Below the pieces are notes generated by a model. That model made no database searches. It had not been told where the DNA came from and saw only the letters and a program-made list of their open reading frames with translations. A program made the position numbers and the translations under genes. 64,000 nucleotides of DNA from Sitta carolinensis (lineage: Eukaryota > Chordata > Aves > Passeriformes > Sittidae), in the NCBI GenBank assembly GCA_032173965.1, contig JAVUNC010000005.1:3162001-3226000 (forward strand). The letters run 5' to 3'. Below, one piece after another: positions 25,201-37,710 of the stretch; position 1 is the stretch's first letter; every line of letters starts with the position of its first letter.

Positions 25201-27990
25201 TGCAGCTGAAGTGGCGGAACTTGCTGTGGGTTCCTAACCCTGGTGGTCTGGCCTTCTCCCTCACATCAGCATCTTCCAGTCGAGCTGCTCCGACACAGGA
25301 TAGCAAGCCTGCACTTTGAGGACTTTTTTCCTGCAGAGATTTCAATACCTGTTGAGAGTTATTTGTTGAGTCTCTGTGTGTGATCATATGATAAGCAGAA
25401 AAACCAGAAGTCAAAATATGCAGATCAGGCAAAAACTGCCAGAAACTTTCTTTTTGTTCCTTTCCCTCCCACCTCTTTCACCTCTAGCAGAAGCTCAAGT
25501 TGCTTTTCTCTTGCAGCCTTATAAATGCACTTGTTTCCTTAGTTGTAACCCTATAAATGCTCTTGTTTAACATGGGCCGTGTTTGAAGAGTTGACCTCTT
25601 ATTTGGTTTTAGTGCTTTAAATTAAAAGTTTAAAGGTACCTAAAATCATCTTAAAGAAAAACGTGGCCTAACAATTAAGGTTTGACATCTGAGCCTCTCC
25701 AGCTCCTGTGTACACACAAGGAAACTTTCCTGAAGAGTTGCACAAGGGAGAAATTCCTCTGGTCAGTGAATACAAGGCCCATAGCCCTGGAGGAAAACTT
25801 GGCTTCCACTCAATTAAAATAGATTCTTAATTGGTCCTGTGCCTACCCAAAAGGGGAGCTTTTTGCTTTTTGTTTTGGAGAGATATTCACAAGAATAAGT
25901 GAACAAGGACCCCTGTCAGCTTCCAGGCTCTGGGTGTTTTCTTGACTCTGTCAGAAAGGGCATTGTGATGCTTATGGTTTAACCATCCATAGTGATGATG
26001 CAGCTTAAATATATAGAACTTCCCAGTGAAACCATAAGTGAACCTCTACCTAAATTCCTAGGACTGCCCTAGAGTATCTTGGAATTGTGTATTTTAAATA
26101 CAGATGTTGTATTTAAAACATTAAAAAGCTCTACTCAGCATCCAGGGGAGTTTAGAGCCACTGAAGGGGCAGCTGCTTCTGTGCTAGCCTAGAAATTACT
26201 TTTTTGCTGTTCTTCATCAGCTTCAGTCAGTGTAAGATGAAGGTCTTGGAACAGTTAACTTTTTGCAGTGACTGTTTTCTGTTGTGTGGAACCTGTTAAA
26301 TGAACTTTGAACAGGTTTCTCTGCACATCTTGCAAGTTTATTATTGTGAATAGAATCTTACTTCAAGAGCTCCTTGAATTTGTGTCAAGCCTTCAGCTGA
26401 TCCAGCAAACAGGTTTCTTGTATCATTTAATCTTAGTTTGTTCACCTGTGAAATGGGTGTTTTAACAGCTTATGTGATGTAATACTTAAAAAATGTATTT
26501 AATACACCAGTATATCCTGCAAATTAATAGAATTTTTTGCAGAGAGAATTTGCTGTTGGGTGGTAGGACAATGGTATGTGCTAAATTTTCTGAACAGAGA
26601 TGGTGTAGAAGGGACAGTACAGTTCTGTTAAGTATTGTTTGAAAATGAACCTTTTTAATCCACCATGAAGGATAATGTACTTCATGTAGAAAGTCCTTTG
26701 AGATCCTGCACAGGCTGTTGGAGCTGTGCTTTCCTTGCTGTGCCAACTCCTCACCTCAGGAGGAAGTCAAGGAACAGTTTGCAGTTCATGGACTGGGATT
26801 CGGGAGATGGGGTCACACTTGCTTTGTGACCTTAGGTAGGTCAGTTCCTTCATAAATCAGTATTATTACAGTAATATTTCCTGTCCTTCAGCTTAGGTAT
26901 GTCTTCCATATTTGATTTGTAAACTGTTCTGACTGAGGGCTTTTCAGGTTAAGTCTGGACAGCATCTACCCCAGCAGAGTTCTGTTGTTAGCTGGGGTTT
27001 CCAAGATGCCTCTTTAATGAAAGCCATCATAAATTCAGTGGTACTACCATGTTACATCCTTCTTTCAAACATTGACACATATGAGGCTGCACTTGTTAAA
27101 CTCAAAATGTTCAGGTGAGGCTGGACATAGAATCCTCACATGTCACTGCATGACGGTGTTGCCATCACAATTTATTTTTTCAAGTTCACCATATCATTAA
27201 TATTTGACTTATTGTGACTCTGCAAACAGGAAATGATGGTGCATGAAGTTCTGCACTCAGAGCCGTGATCTGCTGGAACTTGATTTGTCAAATCTGGACC
27301 TACAAAACTACAGTGTATTAGTTTTGCTTGGTATTTACATCCTAATATTTACTTCAGTCCTTGGTGTAGTTTTGTGGGTACTTGTGCATGTATGAGATTT
27401 TTGTCTCACTGTATTTTATTCACTTCTAATATTATACTTTACATGTCCATTTACATTATACTTTACAATCCAGAGGAGCATTTTAGAAGAACAGTAAAAA
27501 TTTAATCAGTGTATGTCATGTGAAGGAACCATGATTGCTTTTTCTGTTCTGGCAGGACGTACAGAACCAGCAGATCAGCAGTTGAGCCCCTCCACTGTCA
27601 AAGCAACACTCTTTCAAGAGTTAGCAGACATCCCTGTCACTGTCTTGGGATGGTTTTGCTTTAAATTTGTTGAATATTTAAAAGAAATATGTATAGAGAG
27701 AATTCATTTTAGCTGCACACGAGCGGATTGTCTCTTCTGTACATGGCCAGAGTTGTGCCTTGCATCAAAGCTTGCATGGATGAGGAAGGTGTTTACTCCT
27801 GTAGCAAACTCAGAATTTGAGGTTCAGAAAATGCTACCCCAGATCATTTCTGCAGAGTCCAGTTGTGTTCCCTTGTGCCTGATAAGGAGCGAGGCAAAGA
27901 TCCCAAAGCCTTGACTTTTTAAAGCAGGAAACCTTGTTTGTTTGTGGAAGTGGGGCCAACAAATTTATGTCTATACCTGGTACAGCACAG
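22213..27990. other. intronic unique sequence
   Basis: No gene or transposon is recognised. A T12-13 run lies at about 23512, a G8 run at about 25029, and a tiny duplicated phrase (attatactttaca) occurs twice around 27431-27466. A 133-codon open frame at 27513-27914 has no recognisable domain. Confidence 0.55.
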
Positions 27991-27992
27991 CT

Positions 27993-28102
27993 TCAGCCAA
28001 GGCCAGGCTGGCTGGGGCCTGAGCAGCCTGCTCCAGTGAAGGGGTTGGAATGAGATGATCTTTAATGGCCCTTCCAACCCAAACCATTCTAGGATTCTTG
28101 GA
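27993..28102 (+). mobile_element. CR1 LINE fragment (extreme 3' end)
   Basis: Sense words are ccaaggccaggctggctggggc, gagcagcctgctccagtg and ggaatgagatgatctttaatggcccttccaacccaaaccattctaggattctt. The last bases are the CR1 ATTCTRTG-type terminal repeat. Confidence 0.93.
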
Positions 28103-29154
28103 CAATGGTGCCTCTATGTTTCACATTCCTTTGACAGTCATGTAAATTCTCACATTATTTTATACTTTATGGATTAACCAAAATTCTCCAAAGCACCATT
28201 AAGAGAGGGTGCTCAAGTGTTTTTGTCTCTGTTTCATCACCAGTGGGGCAGCAAAACAGCAGTTACTTCCACTTTTGTTCTGCTTTCCATGATTTGAGCA
28301 CGAGTGAGCAGTGTGGCTTAAACTTTTTTTTTCCCTGAAGGCTGTGACAGGCCAGGCCTGATAAATTTTAGCATGATAGAGGGAAAGCTATAACCTGCTG
28401 ACACTGGGGGATATAATTAAAATGTGTAGGCACCCTGAATTACAGCTGTTGCAAGTGTTCCAGCTATCTTAATAATTGAAGACCTTTTAATAATTTTATA
28501 TGTTCTTTACTAGCTTGGCCTTGAGCTTAGGCAGGACTTCAGTTTCAAGATAATTTTCTTGTCCTCAAAAGTTAAATTGCTTTCTTTAATATAAAGCATA
28601 CAATAAGGAGTGCAATTGAAGAGCTGCATGCCTACTGAACCTGCTCTTTCAGCATGAGACTCCACTTGTTCGAAGCAGATCCGGAGGAACAAACACTCTT
28701 TTATTATTAGATGATAAATCCCTGATGCCGTATCACTGTTTTGGCTTTCAACCTTATTGAACTTTCAAGAGAAATGCCTCTGTTTATAACATGAACTGCC
28801 CAGTAGCATCCAAGTATCTGTCACTGCACTGTGGACTTGAATTTTTATTTGGTGAACTGTACTGTGCTGTGTTGTTCATAGTGTGTCTGGTGCTGTAGGG
28901 CTGAAGTCTGGCTCATACCCTGATGAAAAGCTGCAGAATGAGATGTGGGGGTTACTATTTTTGTTACAGAATTATGATTGCAAGTTAAAAGCTTTTAATA
29001 ATTTTTAATTAAAGAAGTTGGCAAATTAAGGGTTTTTTTTCTGAGTAAAAAATAAAAATTAATATTTCTGCCGAAAGTTGTTGGGATACTTCGTCTTAAT
29101 TTACTGAAGTTTGTTGAGCTTTTTTCTGAAATATCACAAAATATACATAAAGGG

Positions 29155-29458
29155 GGCTTACAAGAAGGCTGAAGGAGGACTTTTTACTGGGGCATGGAAT
29201 GATAGGACATGGGGGAATGGCTGTAAGTTGTAGGAGGGTAGATTTAGAGTGGATATGAAGAAGAAATTCTTTACTGTGAGGGTGGTCAGACCCTGGCACA
29301 GTTTGCCCAGGGACATGGTGGATTTCATCATCCCTGAAAGTGCTCAAGGCCAGGTTGGATAGGGCTTTGAGCAGTCTGATCTAGTGGAAGGTGTCCCTGG
29401 CCATAGCAGCAGGATTGCAACTGCATCATCTTTAAGGTCACTTTAAAGATGCTATGAA
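29155..29458 (+). mobile_element. CR1 LINE fragment (3' end)
   Basis: The sense strand reads gatatgaagaagaaattctttactgtgagggtggtcagaccctggcacagtttgcccaggga, then tgctcaaggccaggttggatagggctttgagca and ctagtggaaggtgtccctggccat, ending atcatctttaaggtcactttaaagatgctatgaag. The last part has lost the usual 'ccttccaacccaaacc' words and forms a 9-bp inverted repeat (catctttaa / ttaaagatg) instead. Confidence 0.93.
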
Positions 29459-30589
29459 GTGCTGCTGAAAGAATGAGTTCAAAGAGATCTGTGTTGAAGG
29501 CAAAAATTCCCTGTGCTTTAGAAAATATTATCTATTACCACATAGAAACATCTCAATAAAAAGTGACGTCTCTAGTGTCTGACTTTGAATGGAAAAGCAA
29601 TTTGCATTTCTGCGTGTGTATTTGGCAAATTATGTTTCTGTGTTTGACTTTGAATTCGCCATTCTCAAGCAGCTTCTCCAGCCTCTGAAAGTGGGCATCT
29701 GAGACAATAATCTGAATTTATTTTGCAGATGACTTAGTTTAGAGGTAGCTGTAGTAAAGCAAAGATAAAAGCTGAAATTCACTGTCTCGTGGGTCAGTGT
29801 CTCAGGCAGGGTTCCTGTGTTTTTTGCTTCCAAAATTTCCTTTGGAATACCCAGCCTGTTGCTTCAGCAGGAATCTGCAGTGGGGTATTCTGCCCAGAAA
29901 CATTTTTTTGAATATTGGTGTTTTAGCCCCCAGCATTGCATTTGTTAATTATTTGGTACAGTCTCAGCTGCAACAATCAACTAGTAAAAATTTTCTTCTC
30001 ATGGGAGCTTTTTAGCAAGTTCTAAGACATGGTCAAGACCCGATGTTTTATAATGCCAAGATGTGTTGTTCAAAGGCTTTATAAAACATCAGGCTCTAAG
30101 TGGTGCTTTCTCCTGCAGAGTATCAAATTGATAGTCAACCATGATTTGGTTTTTAAGTTTGTCTGTTGAATGAGTCCCAATTTGTATAGATAATACATTG
30201 TGTGTTCAAGTGAGCGCTCTGCTTTTGTACATTCCCTTCCATTAAGAAGATGAGACCTTGGATAACTCGGAGTTTCAGATAATGTGGAATCAAATACGTT
30301 AGCAAGTTGTGCTGTAACAAATCAGCACAATGACTATTTTATGTTTGAAGTGGAGATCGTGTTTGGAGTGCCTGTAAATGCCTTGTTGGAAAAATCAATT
30401 CCGAGCATCTCCTTTCTCCACATGTTGATTCATTTTACCTCAAGTGTATTTTGACACTGAAGTTTCAGTATGTCCACATACAGGGTTTAACCCTGCTGGC
30501 TTTTTTTTGGGTTTATTCCAGGGTTATACCATCGTGCCTGAAAACAACATGTGATTTTGAAGGGCACATTATGTACTGCTTAATTACTT

Positions 30590-30655
30590 TATAGAATCCT
30601 ATAGTTGCTAAGGTTGGAGAAGACCTTTAAGATCATCACATCCCCCTGTCATTTG
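30590..30655 (-). mobile_element. CR1 LINE fragment (extreme 3' end)
   Basis: The plus strand reads tatagaatcctatagttgctaaggttggagaagacctttaagatcatcacatcc. This matches the reverse complement of a CR1 3' end of the 'AAGACCTTTAAGATCATC' type. Only about 60 bp is recognisable. Confidence 0.85.
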
Positions 30656-32192
30656 ACTGGTAAAACAGCCTAAGAAAAGCATGCACAGGAGGCAGCTGAA
30701 GAAGGAATTAAGCAACAAATCACACTTCTTGCTTTCTCAAGTCATCTCACTAGACCTCAGACTATATTTTTGGGAGACTTGCACCACGTAGAGTAGTGTT
30801 GGTAGGATTGACAGAACTTGTTTTATTTGAAGCAGGCAAATGAATAAATAAGGCTTCTTGGTACACTCAGAGAGCTCAAGGCACTTGGGGAAAATATCAA
30901 TAATCCGCATTTGATAGAGGGTGGGAGTCAGGCACGGAGCTGTGTCTTGTCAAACACTGCCAAGCCGGTCCCTGGCAGAGCAGGACCTTCAAATCTGCTT
31001 GAAATAGGAAAGTTGATGAGACAGAGAGATATGGGAGGGCTCCTCCAACCCACCGAGTCAAGGAGAGGGTTTATAGGGAGATGTAACGCGTTCCTTAGTT
31101 TGAGTTATTTTTCTTCGCTAAGGAGAGAGTCTGCAGTACTCAACATTAGATAGACTTTGCCCTGGGTGCACCAAGCTTTTGCATTTTCTGAAGGGATATA
31201 TTGGTAGTATTGTGAAAATGTGACTGTGACCTATTTAGACGGGTTAGAGTGGGGTGCAAATCTCTGCACTAGGAAGAAGTATCATTTTCCAGCTGGGCAG
31301 AAAATCGCATTTATTCTGTAATAGAACACAAGAGCTCATTGAACACCGGAGTGGAGTGGCTGAGCCGTCAGCGCTCCACCGGGGGAATGAAGTCTCTGCT
31401 TAAATATTCCATCAGATAGCAGAAATCCTGGGAGTCTGGAGAACAGAATTACTGGCTTCAGTAGATGACCAAAAAGTTCTTTCTCTCAGGAGAGGCTGTT
31501 CAGCTGCAGTAGAGGATTGTTTTTAGAGGAGCTGCAAGGCACTTTATGTGTTCTCCTTGCTAGTTGTCAAGGGCTGAAAATAAAAAGGAAATTATTATAC
31601 ATAAGCATAACCACGGACTGACGAGGAGGTGACATGCAGCGATCCATGCACATTTAAATGATTCTCTCTCAGAAACAGGAACTTTTGAATCAAAGGCTTT
31701 ACTTTCTCAGAAAATCAACCGTTTGACCTAAAAACTCAGAAGTTGTAGGGGACTACCCAAAATTATGTGGGGCGGAACAGTTCAATATTTGTGTTGTTAA
31801 TGTTGCAGCCAGGATCAGACAGTTTGTAAGAGGAGGTAGGTTCTCCTCTTAGACAAATTATTGTGGTCAGGAAAAAAGCAGTAGTACATGAGCCTCTGTC
31901 CTGGCAAATAGTTTGTGCATCCAAAACTATATCTGTTTTTCCGTCCCTCCTGACAAGTCTTAAGAGGAAATTGCTTCCCCTTATATACCTAGAATTTGCT
32001 GCCTTTCTTCGAGAAATACTTAAATATGATGGAATTTTAAAATTTATTTAAAGAAGCTTCACAAATTCACGCTGTAATAAAAATATTAACATGCAGGACA
32101 GTGAGTTTGGGCAATGTCACATCATTAGGTTTGTGCAGGTGCTCTGAAGTACTTCCCAGTTATTAAATTCCACGATGTGAGATGGGCAAATC

Positions 32193-32513
32193 TTATCTCA
32201 GCCTCATGCCAGCGTCACAGCAGCAAACTTGTTGAATTCCCCTAAGTTATGGAAATACCTGGTGTAGAACCTAAATTCTGTATTACAAGTTTTGACACAA
32301 CTCCTTTGCAACCAATGGGGAACATATAATTATTTTCTGCCCTTCAAAGCTGCTTTTCTGTAGAGATAACATTGGCAAGGATAGCTCCAAAGATAGGCGC
32401 TCACTCAGCGGAGGAACATTGCTGTATTACTCACAAAGATAAGGAGGTATTAAGAACTTCCTTGGAGTTCTTACCAAAAATCAATTCTATCTTTTGTAGT
32501 TCTCCAGAGATAA
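32193..32513. promoter_or_regulatory. cluster of six WGATAR (GATA-factor) motifs
   Basis: WGATAR words occur at 32193-32198 (TTATCT, minus), 32364-32369 (AGATAA), 32391-32396 (AGATAG), 32437-32442 (AGATAA), 32487-32492 (CTATCT, minus) and 32508-32513 (AGATAA). By base frequency, fewer than about one would be expected in 320 bp. There is no recognisable gene or repeat here. Binding and enhancer function are inference. Confidence 0.35.
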
Positions 32514-33077
32514 TTCATCCCTCTCCCCATCCTAATCCTCACTGAACGGGGATGGAGGCAAGGAGAAGGATGTGGTGAAAAACCAAAGGTTAAAACCCCG
32601 CAGTCCTTTTGCGATTTATTTTGAAATGAAAAATTATACCTTTTCTGGATGGGCACCAGCCATAAAGTGTTGGTCATTCCCCAATCAGCCATAAGTGCAT
32701 TACAAGGAATCAAACTACTCCTTCTGCCAGGAGAAACCAACAGTTTCAGTGGCAGGAGGTGTGTCCCTCTCCTAAGGAGAGATGCAGCATCAGAATGCTG
32801 ATGAACAAGGTGTCTCCCCTAATCCAGGCAGTGAGAGACATGGACTCTTTCACTTCTGACCACATTAAAAATGTCTGATTAGCCAGATTACACCTTCTCT
32901 AAAGTAAAAAGCAAACTGGTAGGTTAGATTTCAATTTCCAAAATCATCCTAGACTTTGACTTTTCATCCCTGCCATCAGTATTTTGTGTGACAATGAGCA
33001 GGCATCAATAGCTTGTCATTTCTGACCCCTGCTTGTGTTTTCCTCTGTAGATGAGACCCGTGGTGTAGTCTTCATTC

Positions 33078-33128
33078 AACAAGATAATCTTCAAGGTCCC
33101 TTCCAACCCAAACCAATCTATGAGTCAA
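33078..33128 (+). mobile_element. CR1 LINE fragment (terminal ~50 bp)
   Basis: The sequence acaagataatcttcaaggtcccttccaacccaaaccaatctatgagtc is the CR1 3' terminus in sense orientation. Confidence 0.88.
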
Positions 33129-34327
33129 TGACTTTGGTTGTCTGTGCAAATTCTTTCCCATCTGCGAATTAAGAGCCTGTAAAAATACGTGGCCAAGCCC
33201 TGAGCAAGTTGTCCTGAAATATCTGGTCTTGATAATAGAAAATTCCCCAAACAGTGGATTGGCAGAAATCTTACTCCTGAGTAAGAATGAATTTAGACTT
33301 TTATTCTGAATTGGATATCTTACGTCCCTAAATACCTGCTATTCTTGAGCAGTCAGAGAGCTTGTTAATCATATTGCTTATGATAAATGATATTTTTGGC
33401 CACTCTGTCATTCAGCATGTCTGGTGTATGTCAAGGGTAATATTCTCTCCTGGTGCTGTTGCATATTGAAAATGGAAATAGTATCTTTACAGTTTCTCAG
33501 GTATCCTGACTAAAACTGTAACTTGTCTTTTCTCCTCCCAGTTCCTTTTGCTTTTGACCATCACTGACATTTTTTTTCCTTTTTAATTTTCAGAAGGCAC
33601 AGATGCAAGTCCTGACAATACACCCTTCTTACTTAGAGGATTAAGACAGGCTCCATTTTTTTGCTTGTTATGGTTATGTTGCTTTCTCCCTGTAAGGCAC
33701 CTAAGTTCTTTTTAAAGCTTTCTGTGCAGATAAGTAAAATCATAGATTTGAGTATAAAATCTTAGTAAATCTTCAATTTTTGTAGGAAACCTTTAATAAC
33801 CAGAATATAAGATATTTATGCTGTGGTAGCAGATTGTGGCAAAAGGAAGCAAGGTGTTACCATACTAAAATTCTAATGCTTCATTTTTCTTGTTATTTCA
33901 TCCCATGGTTCTGGAGGTCATTCTGGTTGAGCTGAATGAGTTCATGGGTGTACACAGAGCACACCAGCCTTTTGGGTGTATTTCACTAACCCAGAAATGG
34001 GGGAGAAGGGAGAGGAGCTCCAAAATGCAACAAGAATCTGAAGTCTGCCAGAATCTTATATAGAGTTTGAAACAAATTCAGATCTGTTTCTGGATTTGAA
34101 ATTCCTTGTTACAGGCTCTTTAGCTCCTTGCAGAAGAAGTGGTGGCAGGTCTTTTTTTTTTACATTTCAATGATATTTCATATTTGAGAGAGATTTCTAG
34201 GCATTATCTGAAGTGCTGCTGTCTGTCTTGCCACTGGGAGCAGTGACAGTTTGTGGTGGGAGAAAGAGGAAAGGGCTTGCCATTTCCCATTTTATTAGGG
34301 ATTAATATGGTGTGAAAATAATCATTG

Positions 34328-34388
34328 TGTCATAGAATATTCTGAGTTGGAAGTGACTCATAATGATCGTCAAAGTCCAACTCCTGAA
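34328..34388 (-). mobile_element. CR1 LINE fragment (extreme 3' end)
   Basis: The plus strand reads tcatagaatattctgagttggaagtgactcataatgatcgtcaaagtccaactcctga, the reverse complement of a CR1 3' end of the CTGAGTTGGAAG type. The similarity stops abruptly at about 34388. Confidence 0.9.
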
Positions 34389-35202
34389 GAGAGGAAAAGA
34401 AAAAATTTAGAAATTGAATTGAGGAGTGATCTCTGCTGAGTCAGAGATGCCATTCAAGAGAAATAAATATATCTTGTATCCCAGCTGGAAAAAGAATCCT
34501 CTGCCATACTGCAAAGTCAGAGATCTGAATAAGTCTTCTACTTTTTTAATAATTGCTGAGCTATGTCACATCTGAGCAACTTTTTGTCTAGGAGTATCCT
34601 CAGGCATTTTTTTTATTTTTCTGGATGTGCAAAAGAAATGAAGCCCTAGTAGTTACATTGTAGGTGTGAGATGGAAGAACTCAGGAATGAAGAGACTCTG
34701 CCTAAACAAGACCCTGAGGACCAAAATTTGCAGCATTTAGCATCATGTGACGGGAAAAAGCAAACAAGCAAACAATTGCTGCCCATTTACATTCTGGCTT
34801 GTCCCACAGCCACTTTGAGCATGTGTCCACATCATACCTGCTCATCCCATCTTCCTTATTTTGGTCTGGAAATGTTTATTTAGTGTAATTCCTCTTAACC
34901 TCCTATTCCTATTCTTACTGCTTATTGTTAATTCCATGTTTCATGAGATTTTTGAGTATTTTGTCCTTTACCTTTTGCTTCACTCTGGCCTTTGGCCATC
35001 AGTCTCCTTCATGAAAATATCCTGAGTGATGCAAAAAGCAAATATGTTCTTCCCTCTTCTAGTTTTCATCTTCATGCTAAATGCTAGACAAAGAGAAAGC
35101 TCAGGAAAACTCAGAGTGAAGGAGAGGAAAAAGCAGGAAAATTCTGTAATACAGAAAACCTGTGATTTTCTGGGTTTTGGAAGCAGCAGTTAATGAATTG
35201 TA

Positions 35203-35292
35203 AAATCACAGAATCCTGGAATGGGTTGGGTTGGAAGGGATATTAAAGATCGTCTAGTTCCAAACCCCTGCCATGGGCAGGGACACCTGTAA
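35203..35292 (-). mobile_element. CR1 LINE fragment (extreme 3' end)
   Basis: The plus strand reads aaatcacagaatcctggaatgggttgggttggaagggatattaaagatcgtctagttccaa and cccctgccatgggcagggacacct, reverse-complementing the CR1 end '...GGTCCCTTCCAACCCAAACC'. Confidence 0.93.
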
Positions 35293-37385
35293 TGAAGAGG
35301 TGGAAAAGAGAAAAATACAAGGATTAAAGAAAACAGAAAATCAGAAGAGAAAGAAATAAAAAAGAAATGTGAAAGAAAAACTTCAGTGTTTTTCTGTTAC
35401 TGATTTATCCAGGCAGCAGCGTGGATGAAATCCCTGCTTTACAAATCTAATTCAGGTCCCTGTCCCATGAACTTACAGCTTGAATTGGGAAGTGGGAGAA
35501 ATTAATGGGGAAAACCTCCCTCATTTCAATTTATTTCTCTGTAACGCATCCCAGAGCATATTCCATTTTGGGGAGAGGAGGGAAGGATGGATTGTTGTTG
35601 CTAATAGGATTTGGGTCAAACTGCTGCTCACTGTTTGGCACGTAGCTAAATTAAGAGGAGGGTGTTCTCAAAAATGACATGGCACAGCAGGATGATAATC
35701 CCCTCCCCACCCAATTCCGAGTCCCCTTCATCAGCAGAGATGTTTGGCTGAGCGTTTTCTGCAACAATTTATCCATTAAAACTCGAGCTTCCCCACCACT
35801 GGCTTTAATCCTGGCTTGGAAGTTGCTCCATTGCCACGGCTGAGCGCGCTTCATCCTGCCTCAGTCCCAAGAATACCAACAGCTTGTGCTCACTCCTGAA
35901 GATAACTCTCCCCTCCACCCTCCAAAACTCAGGAAGACAGAGGTGGTAAAGGCCTGAGTTTATGGAACACGGGGTTAGAAAGGGTGGCAACAAGCAGCAG
36001 AGCAAATAAAGTTATGGACGAACTGCGTCAGCTGCAAATGCTTTTGCACCGTCTGACGAGTAAAGGAAGTTTTGTGTCTCGAGATGAAGAACTTGTCTTC
36101 AGTCTGTGCCTTCTTTGGGGTCTTTGTGGCTCATCAGCTGGTGTCCCTGGGAATTGCAGTTCCCTCCCACCAGGGAGTCACCTGGTAGGGAACCAGCCTG
36201 AGGTCCATGAAATGGGAGGGTAACACGGGAAACCAACAACTCTGAAATGAAGGGGGTTTATTTTTTTTTTTTTTTTTTGTCTGAGTGAAAAGTTAATGTT
36301 ACGTAAAACTGCCTACTGAAGCCAATTCCTTCACTAAATTTGTTTTCGTTGGATTTTTTTCATTCCTTCTGTGTGTCCAAGAAAAATATTACTTAGCTAA
36401 AAGGCATTAATTCAGTTAAAATCAGAGTATCAACCTCTCTGACTCTAGTACTGATGTGTGCACAAGTTTCTTGTTTAAATTAAGCCTGCTGGTTACTGGC
36501 TTGTTTGTTTCTCCTCTATCCCCACTTTCCCTATATTTAGGATGCTTATCTCATAAACTGCTAGAAAAATAATGGTCATGTACCATTTTTTAAATAATTC
36601 AGATGGAAAAGCAATATCCTGCAGAATTTCTGTAATCAAGTGTGTACCCAATCCAGCTCGTGTGGAAACTTGATCAAAATAGATCCTTAACTCCTGGTTA
36701 AACCTAATTAGGATACAGAGTTCAATACAAAGCCACTTCTCATTTTCCTTTGCAATCAGCACATCATTTTTGTTTTGTTAAAGGACACAAGTTGTATCCC
36801 TTAGATAAACAGCTTGGGCAAGCTCTGCAAAACAATTAGTGCATCTTTCACATGGTCTAAACTTGATTGAATAATTACTCAAATAATGGTCAGTAATGGA
36901 ATACATAGGGTTATCTCCTGGTTAATCCTCAGGTAATGGAGTTGGTGTATCTCTGATTTTTCTCTTAGCTGTTCCCAGTGAACAGGAGACTGAGACAAAA
37001 GTGATTATGGGAAGTGGAGGGAGTCACTGGAGGCCAGCAAGGAAAAGGAGGCCTTATCTTAAGCAATTAATCAAGAAAACTCCTATTGTGGGACAATTAT
37101 TCAAAGCTAATTCTAAAATAGCTTTAGAGCCTGAGGTCCTGAAGGTTTTTTAGCATGTTTTTTTCTGGTTTGTTTTTGTTTTGTTTTAAGAATTTTGCCA
37201 AGGTCATTGGGAGCACAGGGGCAGCCCTTGCATCCAAATGAAGGCTGCAGCATAAAGAGGGAGTCGAATCTAAAGTGCAGCATCACACAATGTGGGCTCC
37301 CTGTCAGAGCTGTGAGTTCTTATTTTAAAAAATGTGTTGGAATGTTTCTAAACAGAGACAATATTCTAAAACTTGCTTAATGCTT
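35293..37385. other. intronic unique sequence
   Basis: Purine-rich (aaag/gaaa)n-like sequence at 35300-35380 and a T18 run at 36261-36278. Otherwise unique, with no recognisable gene. Confidence 0.55.
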
Positions 37386-37387
37386 CC

Positions 37388-37710
37388 ACAGAAGTCATAG
37401 AGAATGATTTGGGTTGGAAGGGACCCTGAAGCTCATCTTGTGCCCCTCTCCTGTTGAGGGCAGGGACACCTTCCACTATCCCAGGTTGCTTCAAGCCCCA
37501 TCCAGCCTGGCCTTGGATACTTCCAGGGATGGGGCATGAACTTCTCTGGGCACCCTGTGCCAGAGCCACCCCTCCCTCACAGTGAACACTTTCTACCCAG
37601 TGTCCAACCCAAACCTACTCTCTGTCAGTTTGAAGTCTTTCCCCCTTGTTCTGTCGCTACATACTCTTGTAGAAGGGTATCTTCTCTTACTGTCCTTTGC
37701 AAGTGACACC
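37388..37710 (-). mobile_element. CR1 LINE fragment (3' end, one of the longest copies)
   Basis: The plus strand runs tcatagagaatgatttgggttggaagggaccctgaagctcatcttgtgcccc, then ggcagggacaccttccactatcccaggttgcttcaagccccatccagcctggccttggatacttccagggatggggc, the gggcaccctgtgccag words, and gtgtccaacccaaacctactctctgtcagtttgaag. This is a continuous reverse complement of the CR1 3' region over about 320 bp. Confidence 0.95.

Noticed and set aside
27513..27914. 133-codon open frame on +
   Set aside because: No family resemblance, no flanking splice or promoter evidence and no repeat origin; treated as chance.
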